This document shows, one piece after another, positions 21,137-30,527 of a DNA stretch of 58,016 nt. Source of the stretch: Bacillus sp. 03113. GTDB lineage: Bacteria; Bacillota; Bacilli; Bacillales; Cytobacillaceae. Below the pieces are notes generated by a model that did not search any database, was not told the origin of the DNA, and worked only from the letters and a program-made list of their open reading frames with translations. Made by a program: the position numbers and the translations under genes. The stretch lies in contig NZ_VATK01000024.1 in the NCBI RefSeq assembly GCF_006546985.1, forward strand, positions 1 through 58,016, given 5' to 3'. How positions within the stretch are numbered: the first letter of the stretch is position 1; each line of letters opens with the position of its first letter.

Positions 21137-21171
21137 CTTAATGGATAAAAAGGTATATTGGAGGCCTGTTG

Positions 21172-22545
21172 ATGCTTACTCGTTATGCAGTAATATTAGC
21201 CGCGGGACAAGGAACAAGAATGAAATCAAAGCTATACAAGGTTCTTCACCCTGTATGTGGAAAACCAATGGTACAGCACGTCGTTGATCAAATATCAACA
21301 CTTGATATAGACCGTATCATAACCATCGTAGGACATGGTGCGGAGCAAGTAAAAGCACAGCTTGATACTCAAAGTGATTTTGTGCTTCAAGAAAAGCAGT
21401 TAGGAACTGCTCATGCTGTAATGCAGGCGGAAGAATTACTTAATGATAAAGAAGGTACAACGATTATTGTTTGCGGTGATACACCTCTAATCACATCTGA
21501 AACGATAGAAGCTTTATTTGAACATCATGAAAAAATGAATGCTAAAGCTACAATATTAACGACTTTTATTGATAATCCAACAGGCTATGGAAGGATTATT
21601 CGAAACGAACAAGGTCTTGTGAAGAAAATTGTAGAGCATAAAGATGCAACAGAAGAGGAAATACAAATCAAGGAAATTAACACAGGAACCTATTGTTTTG
21701 ATAATAAGCTGTTATTTAAAGCTTTGAAATCTGTGAAAAATGAAAATGCTCAAGGTGAATATTATTTGCCAGATGTGGTTGAAATATTACAACAACAAGG
21801 TGAAATCGTATCAGCTTTTCACACAAATGACTACGAAGAAACAATTGGTGTGAATGATCGAATTGCTCTTTCACAGGCAGAGCGCATTTTACAAAAGAGA
21901 ATCAATGAACGACATATGCTGAATGGTGTGACAATTATAGACCCAGTTCATACGTATATTGGCACTGATGTTGAAATTGGGTTCGATACTGTAATCTATC
22001 CAGGTACAACATTATCCGGACAAACAGTTATTGCTTCAAATTGTTCTATTGGTCCAAATACTGAGGTAAAAGACTGTAAAATTGGAGAACATACAGTTAT
22101 AAAGCAGTCTGTTGCACACGACAGCAGCATTGGTAGTGATGTGCATATCGGACCATTCGCTCATATACGTCCACAATCAAGTATCCATAATGATGTAAAA
22201 ATAGGTAATTTTGTCGAAATAAAAAAAGCTATTTTTGGAGCAGGAAGTAAGGCCTCGCATTTAAGCTACATAGGCGACGCCAACGTAGGAAGTGATGTCA
22301 ATATAGGCTGCGGATCGATCACGGTTAATTATGATGGGAAAAATAAATTCTTAACTACGATCGAAGATGGAGTATTTATCGGATGTAATTCAAATTTAAT
22401 TGCACCGGTAACAATTGGCAAGGATGCATATGTTGCTGCAGGATCTACCATTACAGATGATGTTCCAGGTGAAGCATTATCGATCGCAAGAGCTCGCCAA
22501 GTAAATAAAGAGAATTACGTAGAGAAGCTTAATTATAAAAAGTAA
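21172..22545 (+). CDS. glmU: Bifunctional GlcNAc-1-phosphate uridyltransferase / GlcN-1-phosphate acetyltransferase
   Basis: Makes UDP-GlcNAc for peptidoglycan and teichoic acids. The N-terminal nucleotidyltransferase opens with [20 protein letters not shown]. The C-terminal left-handed beta helix shows hexapeptide repeats (IGPNTEV, IGPFAHI, IGNFVEI) and the acetyl-CoA region [19 protein letters not shown]. 457 residues from ATG 21172, 7 nt after GGAGG; the TTG directly before it is unlikely. prs follows. Confidence 0.97.
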   Translation: MLTRYAVILAAGQGTRMKSKLYKVLHPVCGKPMVQHVVDQISTLDIDRIITIVGHGAEQVKAQLDTQSDFVLQEKQLGTAHAVMQAEELLNDKEGTTIIVCGDTPLITSETIEALFEHHEKMNAKATILTTFIDNPTGYGRIIRNEQGLVKKIVEHKDATEEEIQIKEINTGTYCFDNKLLFKALKSVKNENAQGEYYLPDVVEILQQQGEIVSAFHTNDYEETIGVNDRIALSQAERILQKRINERHMLNGVTIIDPVHTYIGTDVEIGFDTVIYPGTTLSGQTVIASNCSIGPNTEVKDCKIGEHTVIKQSVAHDSSIGSDVHIGPFAHIRPQSSIHNDVKIGNFVEIKKAIFGAGSKASHLSYIGDANVGSDVNIGCGSITVNYDGKNKFLTTIEDGVFIGCNSNLIAPVTIGKDAYVAAGSTITDDVPGEALSIARARQVNKENYVEKLNYKK

Positions 22546-22662
22546 TGATGTAAAATATAAAGTAGGGAATTTAGTTTTACTTAATGAGTATCTCACCTTA
22601 AGTAATGATTAACCTTGGGGGTATATCCATTCCCTTGATAATAAACCAAAGCGGAGGTCAAC

Positions 22663-23619
22663 ATGTCTAATCAGTATTTAGATCCAAATTTGAAATTGTT
22701 TACATTAAGCTCGAATCCAGAGCTAGCAGAGGAAATATCGGAATCCATTGGCGTAAAGCTTGGTAAATGTTCGGTTCATCGATTTGCTGATGGAGAAATT
22801 CAAATTAATATCGAAGAAAGTATTCGTGGCTGTGATGTTTTTATCGTACAATCTACAAGCAATCCAGTAAATGAGCATCTAATGGAATTATTAATCTTAA
22901 TTGATGCTTTAAAGCGTGCATCAGCAAAAACGATTAGTATCGTAATGCCTTATTATGGTTACGCTCGACAAGATCGTAAGGCTCGTGCTCGTGAACCAAT
23001 CACAGCAAAATTAGTTGCAAATCTGCTTGAAACAGCAGGTGCAACCCGACTAATTACTTTAGACCTCCATGCACCACAGCTTCAAGGCTTTTTTGATATT
23101 CCAATCGACCATTTAATGGGTGTACCAATATTAGCAGAACATTTCCAAAACTGTAATTTTAACGGTGAAATTGTGATTGTGTCTCCAGATCATGGCGGAG
23201 TGACACGTGCTAGAAAGCTGGCAGAACGTTTAAAAGCTCCTATTGCTATTATTGATAAACGTAGACCAAAACCTAATGTTGCGGAAGTTATGAATATTGT
23301 CGGTAATGTTGAAGGAAAGATTGCCATTTTAATTGATGATATTATTGATACAGCTGGTACGATTACACTTGGAGCAAATGCGTTAGCGGAAAATGGTGCT
23401 GCAGAAGTATATGCATGCTGTACACACCCTGTGTTATCTGGGCCAGCAATGGAAAGAATTGAAAACTCACAGATAAAAGAGCTCGTCGTTACGAACTCGA
23501 TTGCTCTTGGCGAGAAGAAAATGAGCAAAAAAATTATTCAGTTGTCTGTTGCAGAGCTAATTGGTGAGGCGATTGTTCGTGTCCATGAGGATCTATCTGT
23601 AAGTACTTTGTTTGATTAA
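22663..23619 (+). CDS. prs: Ribose-phosphate pyrophosphokinase
   Basis: Makes PRPP for purine, pyrimidine, His, Trp and NAD synthesis. Signatures: [21 protein letters not shown] (flexible-loop region), [28 protein letters not shown] and the PRPP loop [13 protein letters not shown]. 318 residues, SD GCGGAGG. Downstream is a weak hairpin at 23635-23657. Confidence 0.98.
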   Translation: MSNQYLDPNLKLFTLSSNPELAEEISESIGVKLGKCSVHRFADGEIQINIEESIRGCDVFIVQSTSNPVNEHLMELLILIDALKRASAKTISIVMPYYGYARQDRKARAREPITAKLVANLLETAGATRLITLDLHAPQLQGFFDIPIDHLMGVPILAEHFQNCNFNGEIVIVSPDHGGVTRARKLAERLKAPIAIIDKRRPKPNVAEVMNIVGNVEGKIAILIDDIIDTAGTITLGANALAENGAAEVYACCTHPVLSGPAMERIENSQIKELVVTNSIALGEKKMSKKIIQLSVAELIGEAIVRVHEDLSVSTLFD

Positions 23620-23634
23620 TCCAAAATAGTAGAT

Positions 23635-23657
23635 TAAGCATAAGCTTGTGCTTTTTT
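23635..23657 (+). terminator. Possible prs terminator
   Basis: AAGCATAAGCTTGTGCTT is nearly self-complementary and is followed by TTTT. The stem is short. Confidence 0.45.
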
Positions 23658-23691
23658 AGAATGTAAGTTTAAATTTTCTCAAGTCCGATGG

Positions 23692-23735
23692 GTGTCTAGC
23701 TCCGACGTACAGGACGTACTAGTGCCGATTTTCTT
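23692..23735 (-). repeat. Composite repeat, end fragment G
   Basis: Only the shared terminal segment remains: GTGTCTAGCTCCGACGTACA then GGACGTACTAGTGCCGAT and TTTTCTT. Confidence 0.75.
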
Positions 23736-23766
23736 ATTGTTATTTTTTGTGAATATCAATTTAAAT

Positions 23767-23792
23767 GTTTATCCCCATTCGTTTTAGGGCAT
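23767..23792 (+). promoter_or_regulatory. Candidate sigma-B promoter of ctc
   Basis: GTTTAT (23767-23772), 14 nt, GGGCAT (23787-23792). Each hexamer differs from the sigma-B consensus (GTTTAA, GGGWAW) at one base. ctc is a classical sigma-B gene in B. subtilis. Confidence 0.6.
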
Positions 23793-23834
23793 TTTTATAA
23801 AGAGCCTTATTTTATAAAATGGAAGGGGATTGCT

Positions 23835-24467
23835 ATGAGCACGTTGCTGCAAGCAAAAGTACGTAGGAAATTTCAGCATTCTAATTTAACAAAACTCCGT
23901 GAGGGAGGAAATATCCCAGCTGTTGTCTACGGAAGTAAGCTTGATAGTAAGCCAATCTATTTAAACGGACCTGAATTATTGAAAACAATGAAATCTGTTG
24001 GAAGAAATGGAGTTATTTCATTAGACGTAGAAGGAAAACAACAGTCGGTCATATTAAGTGAATATCAATCTGACCCGTTAAGCCACAAAATTATTCATGT
24101 TGATTTTCTAGCGGTGGATATGAACAAAGACATTACAGCAGATGTAAAAGTTGTATTAGTTGGGGAAGCGAGCGGTGTGAAGGATGGCGGTGTCTTGCAG
24201 CAATCATTACATGAAGTATCAGTTACAGCAAGACCAAATGATATTCCTTCTTCTATTGACGTGGATATAACAAATCTACAGGTTGGGGAAACCTTAACGA
24301 TTGCTTCTGTTAAGATAGATGGCAATGTTCATTTAAACCATGAAGAGGAAGAGGTTATTGCTTCCATTCTCCCACCAAGACAGGAAGAAGAAATTAGTAC
24401 AGGTGAAAAACAAGAAGAAGCTGCACCTGACAATTTAGAAGGAAGAGAAACAGAAGTGACTGAGTAA
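23835..24467 (+). CDS. ctc: 50S ribosomal protein L25 / general stress protein Ctc
   Basis: A 5S-rRNA-binding stress-induced ribosomal protein. The N-terminal L25 domain (VRRKFQHSNLTKLREGGNIPAV) is followed by the TL5 C-terminal domain (VLVGEASGVKDGGVLQQSLH). The acidic tail after residue 180 is typical. 210 residues, SD AAGGGGA. Confidence 0.96.
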   Translation: MSTLLQAKVRRKFQHSNLTKLREGGNIPAVVYGSKLDSKPIYLNGPELLKTMKSVGRNGVISLDVEGKQQSVILSEYQSDPLSHKIIHVDFLAVDMNKDITADVKVVLVGEASGVKDGGVLQQSLHEVSVTARPNDIPSSIDVDITNLQVGETLTIASVKIDGNVHLNHEEEEVIASILPPRQEEEISTGEKQEEAAPDNLEGRETEVTE

Positions 24468-24508
24468 GCACGAATGAAAAGATAAAAGGGTTGCTAACAT
24501 AAATAATA

Positions 24509-24554
24509 AGGGTTTGACTCAGGTAGGATCTTATTTGGTCAAACTCTTTTTTTA
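24509..24554 (+). terminator. ctc terminator
   Basis: AGGGTTTGAC pairs with GTCAAACTCT and is followed by TTTTTTT. The MITE target duplication begins at the end of this T run. Confidence 0.8.
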
Positions 24555-24560
24555 TAGATA

Positions 24561-24733
24561 GGCTCTGTTAAATTTCAGTGTTGATTTATAATCGTCAGGA
24601 AATTTACTCGCTTTCCGCGGACGAACTGGCAAGCCTCCTCGCTCGTACCTCACTGCGGGGTCTTTCCAGCCCGTTTTTCCGCAGGAGTCTCGCAAATTTC
24701 CTTCCAAAATCAACATTATCGTTTAACAAAGCC
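24561..24733. mobile_element. MITE-like element with 8-bp target-site duplication
   Basis: A 173-bp non-coding element bounded by GGCTCTGTTAAA and TTTAACAAAGCC, with the inverted match continuing inward through GTTGATTT/AAATCAAC and GGAAATTT/AAATTTCC (about 45 bp). TATAGATA occurs directly on both sides (24553-24560 and 24734-24741). The GC-rich centre (CTCGCTTTCCGCGG to CCGCAGGAGTCTCG) is unlike the flanks. The ends and 8-bp duplication recall IS6-type elements, but this relation is a guess. Confidence 0.82.
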
Positions 24734-24763
24734 TATAGATAAATAAAACAGCATTTTTTTACA

Positions 24764-24791
24764 TGCTGAACAAGGCGCTTGCACTTTTCTT
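24764..24791 (-). repeat. Composite repeat, end fragment I
   Basis: GCTGAACAAGGCGCTTGCAC then TTTTCTTA is the shared 5' cap of the repeat in reverse orientation, just before pth. Confidence 0.6.
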
Positions 24792-24821
24792 ACATAAGAG
24801 AAACAAGTTAGGGTGAGAACA

Positions 24822-25382
24822 ATGAAATTAATTGTTGGTTTAGGAAATCCAGGAAAGCAATACGAAAAAACAAGACATAATATTGGTTTTGAAGTGGTTG
24901 ATGCTCTTTCTGAAAATTGGAGAATTCCTCTTAACCAGGGGAAATTTAAAGGAATTATCGGGATGGGTTTAGTAAACGGGGAGAAGGTCATTTTGCTAAA
25001 ACCACTTACCTATATGAATCTTTCTGGTGAGTCTATTCGGGCGGTTATAGACTATTACGATTTAGAGCAAGAAGATCTTCTGGTGATTTATGATGATCTT
25101 GATTTACCAGTAGGAAAGATCAGGCTTCGTCAAAAAGGAAGTGCTGGTGGACATAACGGGATTAAATCAACCATTGCTCACTTAGGAAGTCAACAGTTTA
25201 ATAGAATTCGAATTGGCATTGATCGACCTTTGACGGGCATAAAAGTACCAGATTATGTATTAGGCCGTTTTACCAAGGAAGAGCAGAATGTTATGGCTAA
25301 TGCTGTAATAAAAAGTACAGAAGCTTGTAACCAATGGCTGGATGAACCGTTCTTACAGGTTATGAATAAATATAATCAATAA
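24822..25382 (+). CDS. pth: Peptidyl-tRNA hydrolase (SpoVC)
   Basis: Releases peptides from stalled peptidyl-tRNA; known as spoVC in Bacillus. [18 protein letters not shown] includes the catalytic His and Asn. [23 protein letters not shown] and [14 protein letters not shown] are also diagnostic. ATG 24822 follows AGGGTGA; 186 residues. Confidence 0.97.
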   Translation: MKLIVGLGNPGKQYEKTRHNIGFEVVDALSENWRIPLNQGKFKGIIGMGLVNGEKVILLKPLTYMNLSGESIRAVIDYYDLEQEDLLVIYDDLDLPVGKIRLRQKGSAGGHNGIKSTIAHLGSQQFNRIRIGIDRPLTGIKVPDYVLGRFTKEEQNVMANAVIKSTEACNQWLDEPFLQVMNKYNQ

Positions 25383-25498
25383 ATCGATATAAGAATCTTT
25401 ACTGGGCAAACAGCCCGTCGATAAAAGATAAGATCAGATGTTCTAACAAAACCAGATTATTATCTGTTAAGTTTGTTAAGACTACTCATGGTTTTTAT

Positions 25499-25528
25499 GT
25501 ATAAATTCTTCCTTAGTCGCCAATACTA
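25499..25528 (+). promoter_or_regulatory. Forespore (sigma-F/sigma-G) promoter of fin
   Basis: GTATA (25499-25503), 15 nt, GCCAATACT (25519-25527) fits sigma-F at all but one defined base. The overlapping AATACTA also resembles a sigma-G -10. Confidence 0.6.
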
Positions 25529-25561
25529 TTGCTAGTTCATTGTATTAAGGGAGGTTTATGC

Positions 25562-25792
25562 ATGGCAATTTATTACCATTGTCGGCATTGCGGTGTGAAA
25601 ATTGGGATGATTGATTCATCGTATGTTGAAATTGAACGACTTGGATTTCATAAACTAAGTGATGAAGAACGTAAAGATATGATATCATATGATGGAAGCG
25701 GAAATATTTACATCAAATCAATTTGTGAAAATTGTCAAGAATCTTTACAAAAAAATCCAGAATATTATCAAAATGATTATTTTATTCACTAA
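25562..25792 (+). CDS. fin: Anti-sigma-F factor Fin
   Basis: Forespore protein that displaces sigma-F from RNA polymerase, helping the switch to sigma-G. 76 residues with zinc-ligand pairs CRHCG near the N-terminus and CENCQ near residue 56, and the family segment LGFHKLSDEERKDMISY. ATG 25562 is 7 nt after AAGGGAGG. The terminator is 25794-25822. Confidence 0.93.
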   Translation: MAIYYHCRHCGVKIGMIDSSYVEIERLGFHKLSDEERKDMISYDGSGNIYIKSICENCQESLQKNPEYYQNDYFIH

Positions 25793-25793
25793 A

Positions 25794-25822
25794 GCTTTGG
25801 ACAGCTTATCCAAAGCGTTTTT
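25794..25822 (+). terminator. fin terminator
   Basis: GCTTTGGA pairs with TCCAAAGC, followed by GTTTTTCT. A decayed piece of the third repeat module (about 25963-26024) lies between this and mfd. Confidence 0.82.
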
Positions 25823-26073
25823 CTATTTGTATATCGATCTATTTTTTGTAGTATACTCTTTGTAAAACAGTATTAAAGTGTTGGATCTAAAGCATGTTAG
25901 AGGTTCATATGTTAAACATATAAAGAATAAATATAGGTTGATATAGAAACTTTTATCAGAAATTAGGATTTCCTGCGTATTGTGTCTTCCGTGTCTAAAG
26001 CTAATCACGGCACGCTGCGCTTTACTTATAATGATCGTAAGACAATTATGTTTTTTTGGAGGGAGGGGTTCGA

Positions 26074-29000
26074 ATGTCAGGATTAAACGAACTTTTTTAT
26101 GAGCAAGATGATACGAGTGCGGTTATTTCAGGAATTGATGGGGGCTTAAAGGAACAATTAGTTGCTGGTCTATCTGGATCAGCTAGAACGATATTTTTGG
26201 CTTCGATTTATGAAAAAACGAAAAAACCAATGATAGTGATTACACATAATCTTCTTCAAGCACAAAAGCTGTATGAAGATTTTTCTAATATGTTAAATGA
26301 GGATGTTTATTTGTATCCTGCAAACGAATTAATTGCAGCAGAAGTTAGTGTTGCTAGCCCAGAATTAAAAGCACAAAGAATAGAAGTGTTAAATCATTGG
26401 ATACAAAAGAAGAATGGAATTACGATTGTTCCAATGGCTGGGCTTAGAAAGATATTACCGCCTGTAGAGCTATGGAAGCAAAATCAACTGGTTATTCAAG
26501 AGGGTGCTGATATTCAGGTTGAAGAGACCTTAGAAAAATTAATACGAATGGGCTATGTCCGTACAGATATGGTATCTTCTCCAGGTGAGTTTAGTGTTCG
26601 AGGCGGGATCATTGATATTTATACCCTTACAGAAGAAAATCCGATTCGAATTGAATTGTTTGACACAGAAATAGACTCCATTCGATCATTTTCTCTAGAT
26701 GATCAAAGGTCTAAAACAAAATTAAAGGACGTCATCATTGGACCGGCATCAGAAATGCCGTTTGAAAAAGAGCAATTCGAACAATTAAGTGCCAATCTTG
26801 AAGCAGGACTTTCTGCTAGCTTGAAAAAATTGAAGGATGAAAAAACGAAAGCACAATTAACACAAAATATAGGCTATGAATTAGAGCAGCTTAAAAACGG
26901 CCAAAAGCCTGAGCAGCTGGTCAAGTATCTGTCTATCTCATATAAGCATCCTAGTAGTTTAATAGATTATTTACCGAAAAATGGCCTGATTGTGCTGGAT
27001 GAAATAAGCAGAATTTTTGAAATGAATGATTCGCTCGAAAAAGAAGAGCTAGAGTGGTATACAGGCCTATTAGCCGAGGGAGAAATTATTCATAATGTAA
27101 AAGTCTCTCATGATATACACGAGCTGATGCATGGATCGAATCGTCCGCTTCTTTATATGTCCTTATTTTTAAGACATGTACCAAATACAAATCCACAAAA
27201 TATCGTAAATGTTTCTTGCAAACAAATGCAGAGCTTTCATGGCCAAATAAATGTATTAAAGAGTGAAATTGAGCGCTGGAAAAAAAGTCGTTTCTCTGTT
27301 GTATTTCTTGCAACGGATGAAGAGAGAGTAAAAAAACTAGAAAGCGTTCTTGCTGATTATGATATTGATGTATCGATAAGCTATGATCAAAAAATCCAAA
27401 AAGGCAAAATCCAGATTTTACAAGGGAGCTTACTCACAGGATTTGAATTGCCGATACAAAAAGTAGCGATCATTACAGAAGGAGAGCTTTTCAATAAACG
27501 AACCAAAAAGTCTTCAAGAAGGCAAAAGCTTTCAAATGCTGAAAGAATTAAAAGCTATTCAGAATTAAGGATCGGCGATTATGTTGTTCATGTTAACCAT
27601 GGAATAGGAAAGTATTTAGGACTTGAAACACTTGAAATTAATGGCGTCCATAAGGATTATTTGCATATTCGCTATCAAGGTAGTGATAAGCTATACGTTC
27701 CAGTCGATCAGATTGACCTAATTCAAAAATATGTAGGATCGGAAAGCAAGGAACCTAAGGTTTACAAGTTAGGTGGGAATGATTGGAAGAGAGTAAAGAA
27801 GAAGGTAGAATCGTCTGTCCAAGATATTGCAGAAGATTTAATTAAGCTTTATGCAGAGAGAGAAGCCTCTAAGGGTCATTCTTTTTCTCCAGATGGCGAC
27901 ATGCAAAGAGAATTTGAAACCGCTTTTCCTTATGAAGAAACGGAAGATCAGCTTCGTTCTATACATGAAATAAAAAAGGATATGGAAAAAGAAAGGCCTA
28001 TGGATCGACTTCTTTGTGGAGATGTCGGATATGGAAAAACAGAAGTAGCTTTAAGAGCTGCTTTTAAAGCGATTGCAGATGGAAAGCAGGTTGCGTTTTT
28101 AGTTCCAACGACAATTTTAGCGCAGCAGCATTATGAAACAATGAGAGAACGCTTTCAAGACTATCCGATCAAGCTAGGTTTATTAAGCAGGTTTAGAACA
28201 AGGAAAGAACAGACACAAACGATTAAAGACATAAAAGCCGGAATGATCGATGTCGTAATTGGCACCCATAGAATCCTCTCAAAGGATATTACTTATAAGG
28301 ATTTAGGATTGTTAATTATTGACGAGGAACAGCGATTTGGAGTTACACATAAAGAAAAAATTAAGCAGTTAAAAACAAATGTTGATGTGTTAACTTTAAC
28401 GGCAACACCGATTCCAAGAACGTTACACATGTCTATGCTAGGAGTTAGAGATTTGTCTGTTATTGAAACACCTCCAGAAAATCGATTCCCTGTACAGACC
28501 TACGTGATGGAGTATAGTGAAGGGATCGTCAGAGAAGCGATTGAGAGAGAGTTAGCACGTGAGGGACAAATTTATTTCTTATATAACCGTGTAGAAGATA
28601 TCGAGAGAAAAGCAGAGGAGATCTCTATGCTCGTACCAGATGCTAGAGTTTCTTATGCTCATGGTCGAATGACAGAGAATGAGCTTGAAACAGTGATGCT
28701 TAATTTTCTTGAAGGTGAAAGTGATGTTTTAGTCAGTACAACCATTATCGAAACAGGGGTAGATATTCCTAACGTTAATACGTTAATCGTATATGATGCA
28801 GATAAAATGGGACTTTCACAGCTGTATCAGCTACGAGGAAGGGTAGGTCGTTCAAACCGGGTAGCCTATTCCTATTTTACTTATCGAAAGGATAAGGTGC
28901 TCACTGAGGTAGCTGAAAAGCGACTTCAAGCCATTAAAGAGTTTACCGAGTTAGGTTCAGGCTTTAAAATCGCTATGCGAGATTTAACAATTAGAGGGGC

Positions 29001-29604
29001 AGGTAACCTTCTTGGTGCAGAGCAACACGGCTTTATCGATTCAGTTGGATTCGATTTATATTCTCAAATGCTAAAAGAAGCAATTGAACAAAGAAAAGGA
29101 GTATTTGATATAGAGAAAAAGCAATCCATTGAGTTGGATCTTGAAGTGGATGCTTATATTCCTGATTTATATATTTCGGATGGCCAGCAAAAAATTGAAA
29201 TGTATAAACGTTTTAGAGGAATATCAACGCTTGAAGATATAGATGAGCTGCAGGAAGAAATGATTGATCGTTTTGGAGATTATCCTGACGAGGTTACTAA
29301 TTTATTTAAGTTAACAGAGATGAAGGTTTATGCTTTAAAAGCAGGTATTGAGCAGATCAAGCAAACAAAGAATGAAATCTTAATTCTTACTTCTGAGCAA
29401 GGCAGTGAGCGGATTGAAGGTTCGAAAGTATTTAAGCTAAGCGCTCCATACGGTAGAATGGTTGGGTTAGGAATGGAAGGGAAAAAATTAAAGATCGTTC
29501 TTTATGTAAAAGGAATTGCTACAGAAAAATGGCTGCAAGTTGCTTTTGAAATGATTCAAGCCTTACTACAGTCAAAAAAGGAACCGGAGAACACCGCTGT
29601 ATAA
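26074..29604 (+). CDS. mfd: Transcription-repair coupling factor Mfd
   Basis: Removes stalled RNA polymerase and recruits UvrA. Domains in order: UvrB-like module (about 1-340), RNA-polymerase-interacting CarD-like domain (IGDYVVHVNHGIGKYLGLE, about residue 500), a RecG-like motor with Walker A GDVGYGKTE and DEEQ box (IIDEEQRFG), and the C-terminal UvrA-masking domain. 1176 residues from ATG 26074 after GGAGGGAGGGG, essentially the B. subtilis length. Confidence 0.97.
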   Translation: MSGLNELFYEQDDTSAVISGIDGGLKEQLVAGLSGSARTIFLASIYEKTKKPMIVITHNLLQAQKLYEDFSNMLNEDVYLYPANELIAAEVSVASPELKAQRIEVLNHWIQKKNGITIVPMAGLRKILPPVELWKQNQLVIQEGADIQVEETLEKLIRMGYVRTDMVSSPGEFSVRGGIIDIYTLTEENPIRIELFDTEIDSIRSFSLDDQRSKTKLKDVIIGPASEMPFEKEQFEQLSANLEAGLSASLKKLKDEKTKAQLTQNIGYELEQLKNGQKPEQLVKYLSISYKHPSSLIDYLPKNGLIVLDEISRIFEMNDSLEKEELEWYTGLLAEGEIIHNVKVSHDIHELMHGSNRPLLYMSLFLRHVPNTNPQNIVNVSCKQMQSFHGQINVLKSEIERWKKSRFSVVFLATDEERVKKLESVLADYDIDVSISYDQKIQKGKIQILQGSLLTGFELPIQKVAIITEGELFNKRTKKSSRRQKLSNAERIKSYSELRIGDYVVHVNHGIGKYLGLETLEINGVHKDYLHIRYQGSDKLYVPVDQIDLIQKYVGSESKEPKVYKLGGNDWKRVKKKVESSVQDIAEDLIKLYAEREASKGHSFSPDGDMQREFETAFPYEETEDQLRSIHEIKKDMEKERPMDRLLCGDVGYGKTEVALRAAFKAIADGKQVAFLVPTTILAQQHYETMRERFQDYPIKLGLLSRFRTRKEQTQTIKDIKAGMIDVVIGTHRILSKDITYKDLGLLIIDEEQRFGVTHKEKIKQLKTNVDVLTLTATPIPRTLHMSMLGVRDLSVIETPPENRFPVQTYVMEYSEGIVREAIERELAREGQIYFLYNRVEDIERKAEEISMLVPDARVSYAHGRMTENELETVMLNFLEGESDVLVSTTIIETGVDIPNVNTLIVYDADKMGLSQLYQLRGRVGRSNRVAYSYFTYRKDKVLTEVAEKRLQAIKEFTELGSGFKIAMRDLTIRGAGNLLGAEQHGFIDSVGFDLYSQMLKEAIEQRKGVFDIEKKQSIELDLEVDAYIPDLYISDGQQKIEMYKRFRGISTLEDIDELQEEMIDRFGDYPDEVTNLFKLTEMKVYALKAGIEQIKQTKNEILILTSEQGSERIEGSKVFKLSAPYGRMVGLGMEGKKLKIVLYVKGIATEKWLQVAFEMIQALLQSKKEPENTAV

Positions 29605-29690
29605 AAAAACAAGAAAAATAATGTCTAAAGATCATGCAAAATAGGTTTAAAAAGATAAGACTAGGGTATTTCCTAGGGTATAGACGCGAA

Positions 29691-29765
29691 ATGGAAAGTT
29701 TATCCGTATATGGAATTGATATCTTTTAGGAGAAAAAATATTTGGATATGTATAGAACTTTCCAT
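29691..29765. repeat. Spaced inverted repeat overlapping the spoVT promoter
   Basis: ATGGAAAGTT (29691-29700) and AACTTTCCAT (29756-29765) are perfect inverted copies, with further partial pairing inward. Just before is a direct repeat CTAGGGTAT-TTC-CTAGGGTAT (about 29671-29691). Confidence 0.6.
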
Positions 29766-29778
29766 ATGAAAGATACTA
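29750..29778 (+). promoter_or_regulatory. Candidate sigma-G promoter of spoVT
   Basis: GTATA (29750-29754), 17 nt, GATACTA (29772-29778), one base from CATACTA. spoVT is sigma-G dependent in B. subtilis. The right arm of the inverted repeat lies between the two hexamers. Confidence 0.55.
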
Positions 29779-29864
29779 AGTTCAAATATGGTGAAGGATT
29801 CACAAAAAGGTATAGAAAACTTTGCCAAATTAAAAATCATCAGATGAAAGTGAGGCAACGTTGA

Positions 29865-30401
29865 ATGAAAGCAACTGGAATAGTTCGTCGAATCGATGAT
29901 TTGGGTCGCGTAGTTATCCCAAAGGAAATACGGAGAACTTTACGCATTCGTGAAGGTGACCCATTGGAGATCTTTGTTGACCGTGATGGAGAAGTGATTT
30001 TAAAGAAATATTCTCCGATTAGTGAATTAAGTGACTTTGCAAAAGAATATGCAGAAGCATTATATGACAGCTTGGGAAATCCTGTATTAATATGTGACAG
30101 AGATACTTTTATCACAGTTGCAGGAGGCTCTAAGAAAGAATACTTAAATAAAAGCATCAGTGAAGAAGTAGAAAAAGCAATGGAAGATCGCAATGCCATC
30201 CTTTCAAACCAAGAAAGCGAGATTTCCTTAGTAGAAGGGCATCCTGAAACGGTCTCTGCTTATACAATTGGTCCAATCATTGCCAACGGCGACCCGATCG
30301 GAGCAGTCATTATTTATTCAAAAGAACACTCATTAGGTGAAGTAGAACAAAAAGCAGTAGAAACAGCTGCTGGTTTTTTAGCAAGACAAATGGAATCATA
30401 G
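29865..30401 (+). CDS. spoVT: Stage V sporulation protein T
   Basis: Forespore regulator that modulates sigma-G genes and spore properties. Residues 1-50 are an AbrB-like DNA-binding domain (MKATGIVRRIDDLGRVVIPK); the rest is a GAF-like domain (NPVLICDRDTFITVAGG to GAVIIYSKE). 178 residues. A terminator follows. Confidence 0.97.
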   Translation: MKATGIVRRIDDLGRVVIPKEIRRTLRIREGDPLEIFVDRDGEVILKKYSPISELSDFAKEYAEALYDSLGNPVLICDRDTFITVAGGSKKEYLNKSISEEVEKAMEDRNAILSNQESEISLVEGHPETVSAYTIGPIIANGDPIGAVIIYSKEHSLGEVEQKAVETAAGFLARQMES

Positions 30402-30440
30402 CAGAATTTAGAAAAGCGCTTTATACTTTTTCTAACATTT

Positions 30441-30466
30441 AAAGGCAGCCTTTGGCTGCCTTTCGT
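30441..30466 (+). terminator. spoVT terminator
   Basis: AAAGGCAGCC pairs with GGCTGCCTTT, perfect 10-bp stem with a tiny loop, followed by CGTTTGTT. Confidence 0.85.
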
Positions 30467-30494
30467 TTGTTGTACAGGCTCATTATGCTATAAT
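30467..30494 (+). promoter_or_regulatory. yabM promoter
   Basis: TTGTTG (30467-30472), 16 nt, TATAAT (30489-30494) with an extended -10 TGC. Confidence 0.65.
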
Positions 30495-30527
30495 ACTTTC
30501 GAACTGAGATTTGGAAGGGGGCAAAAA

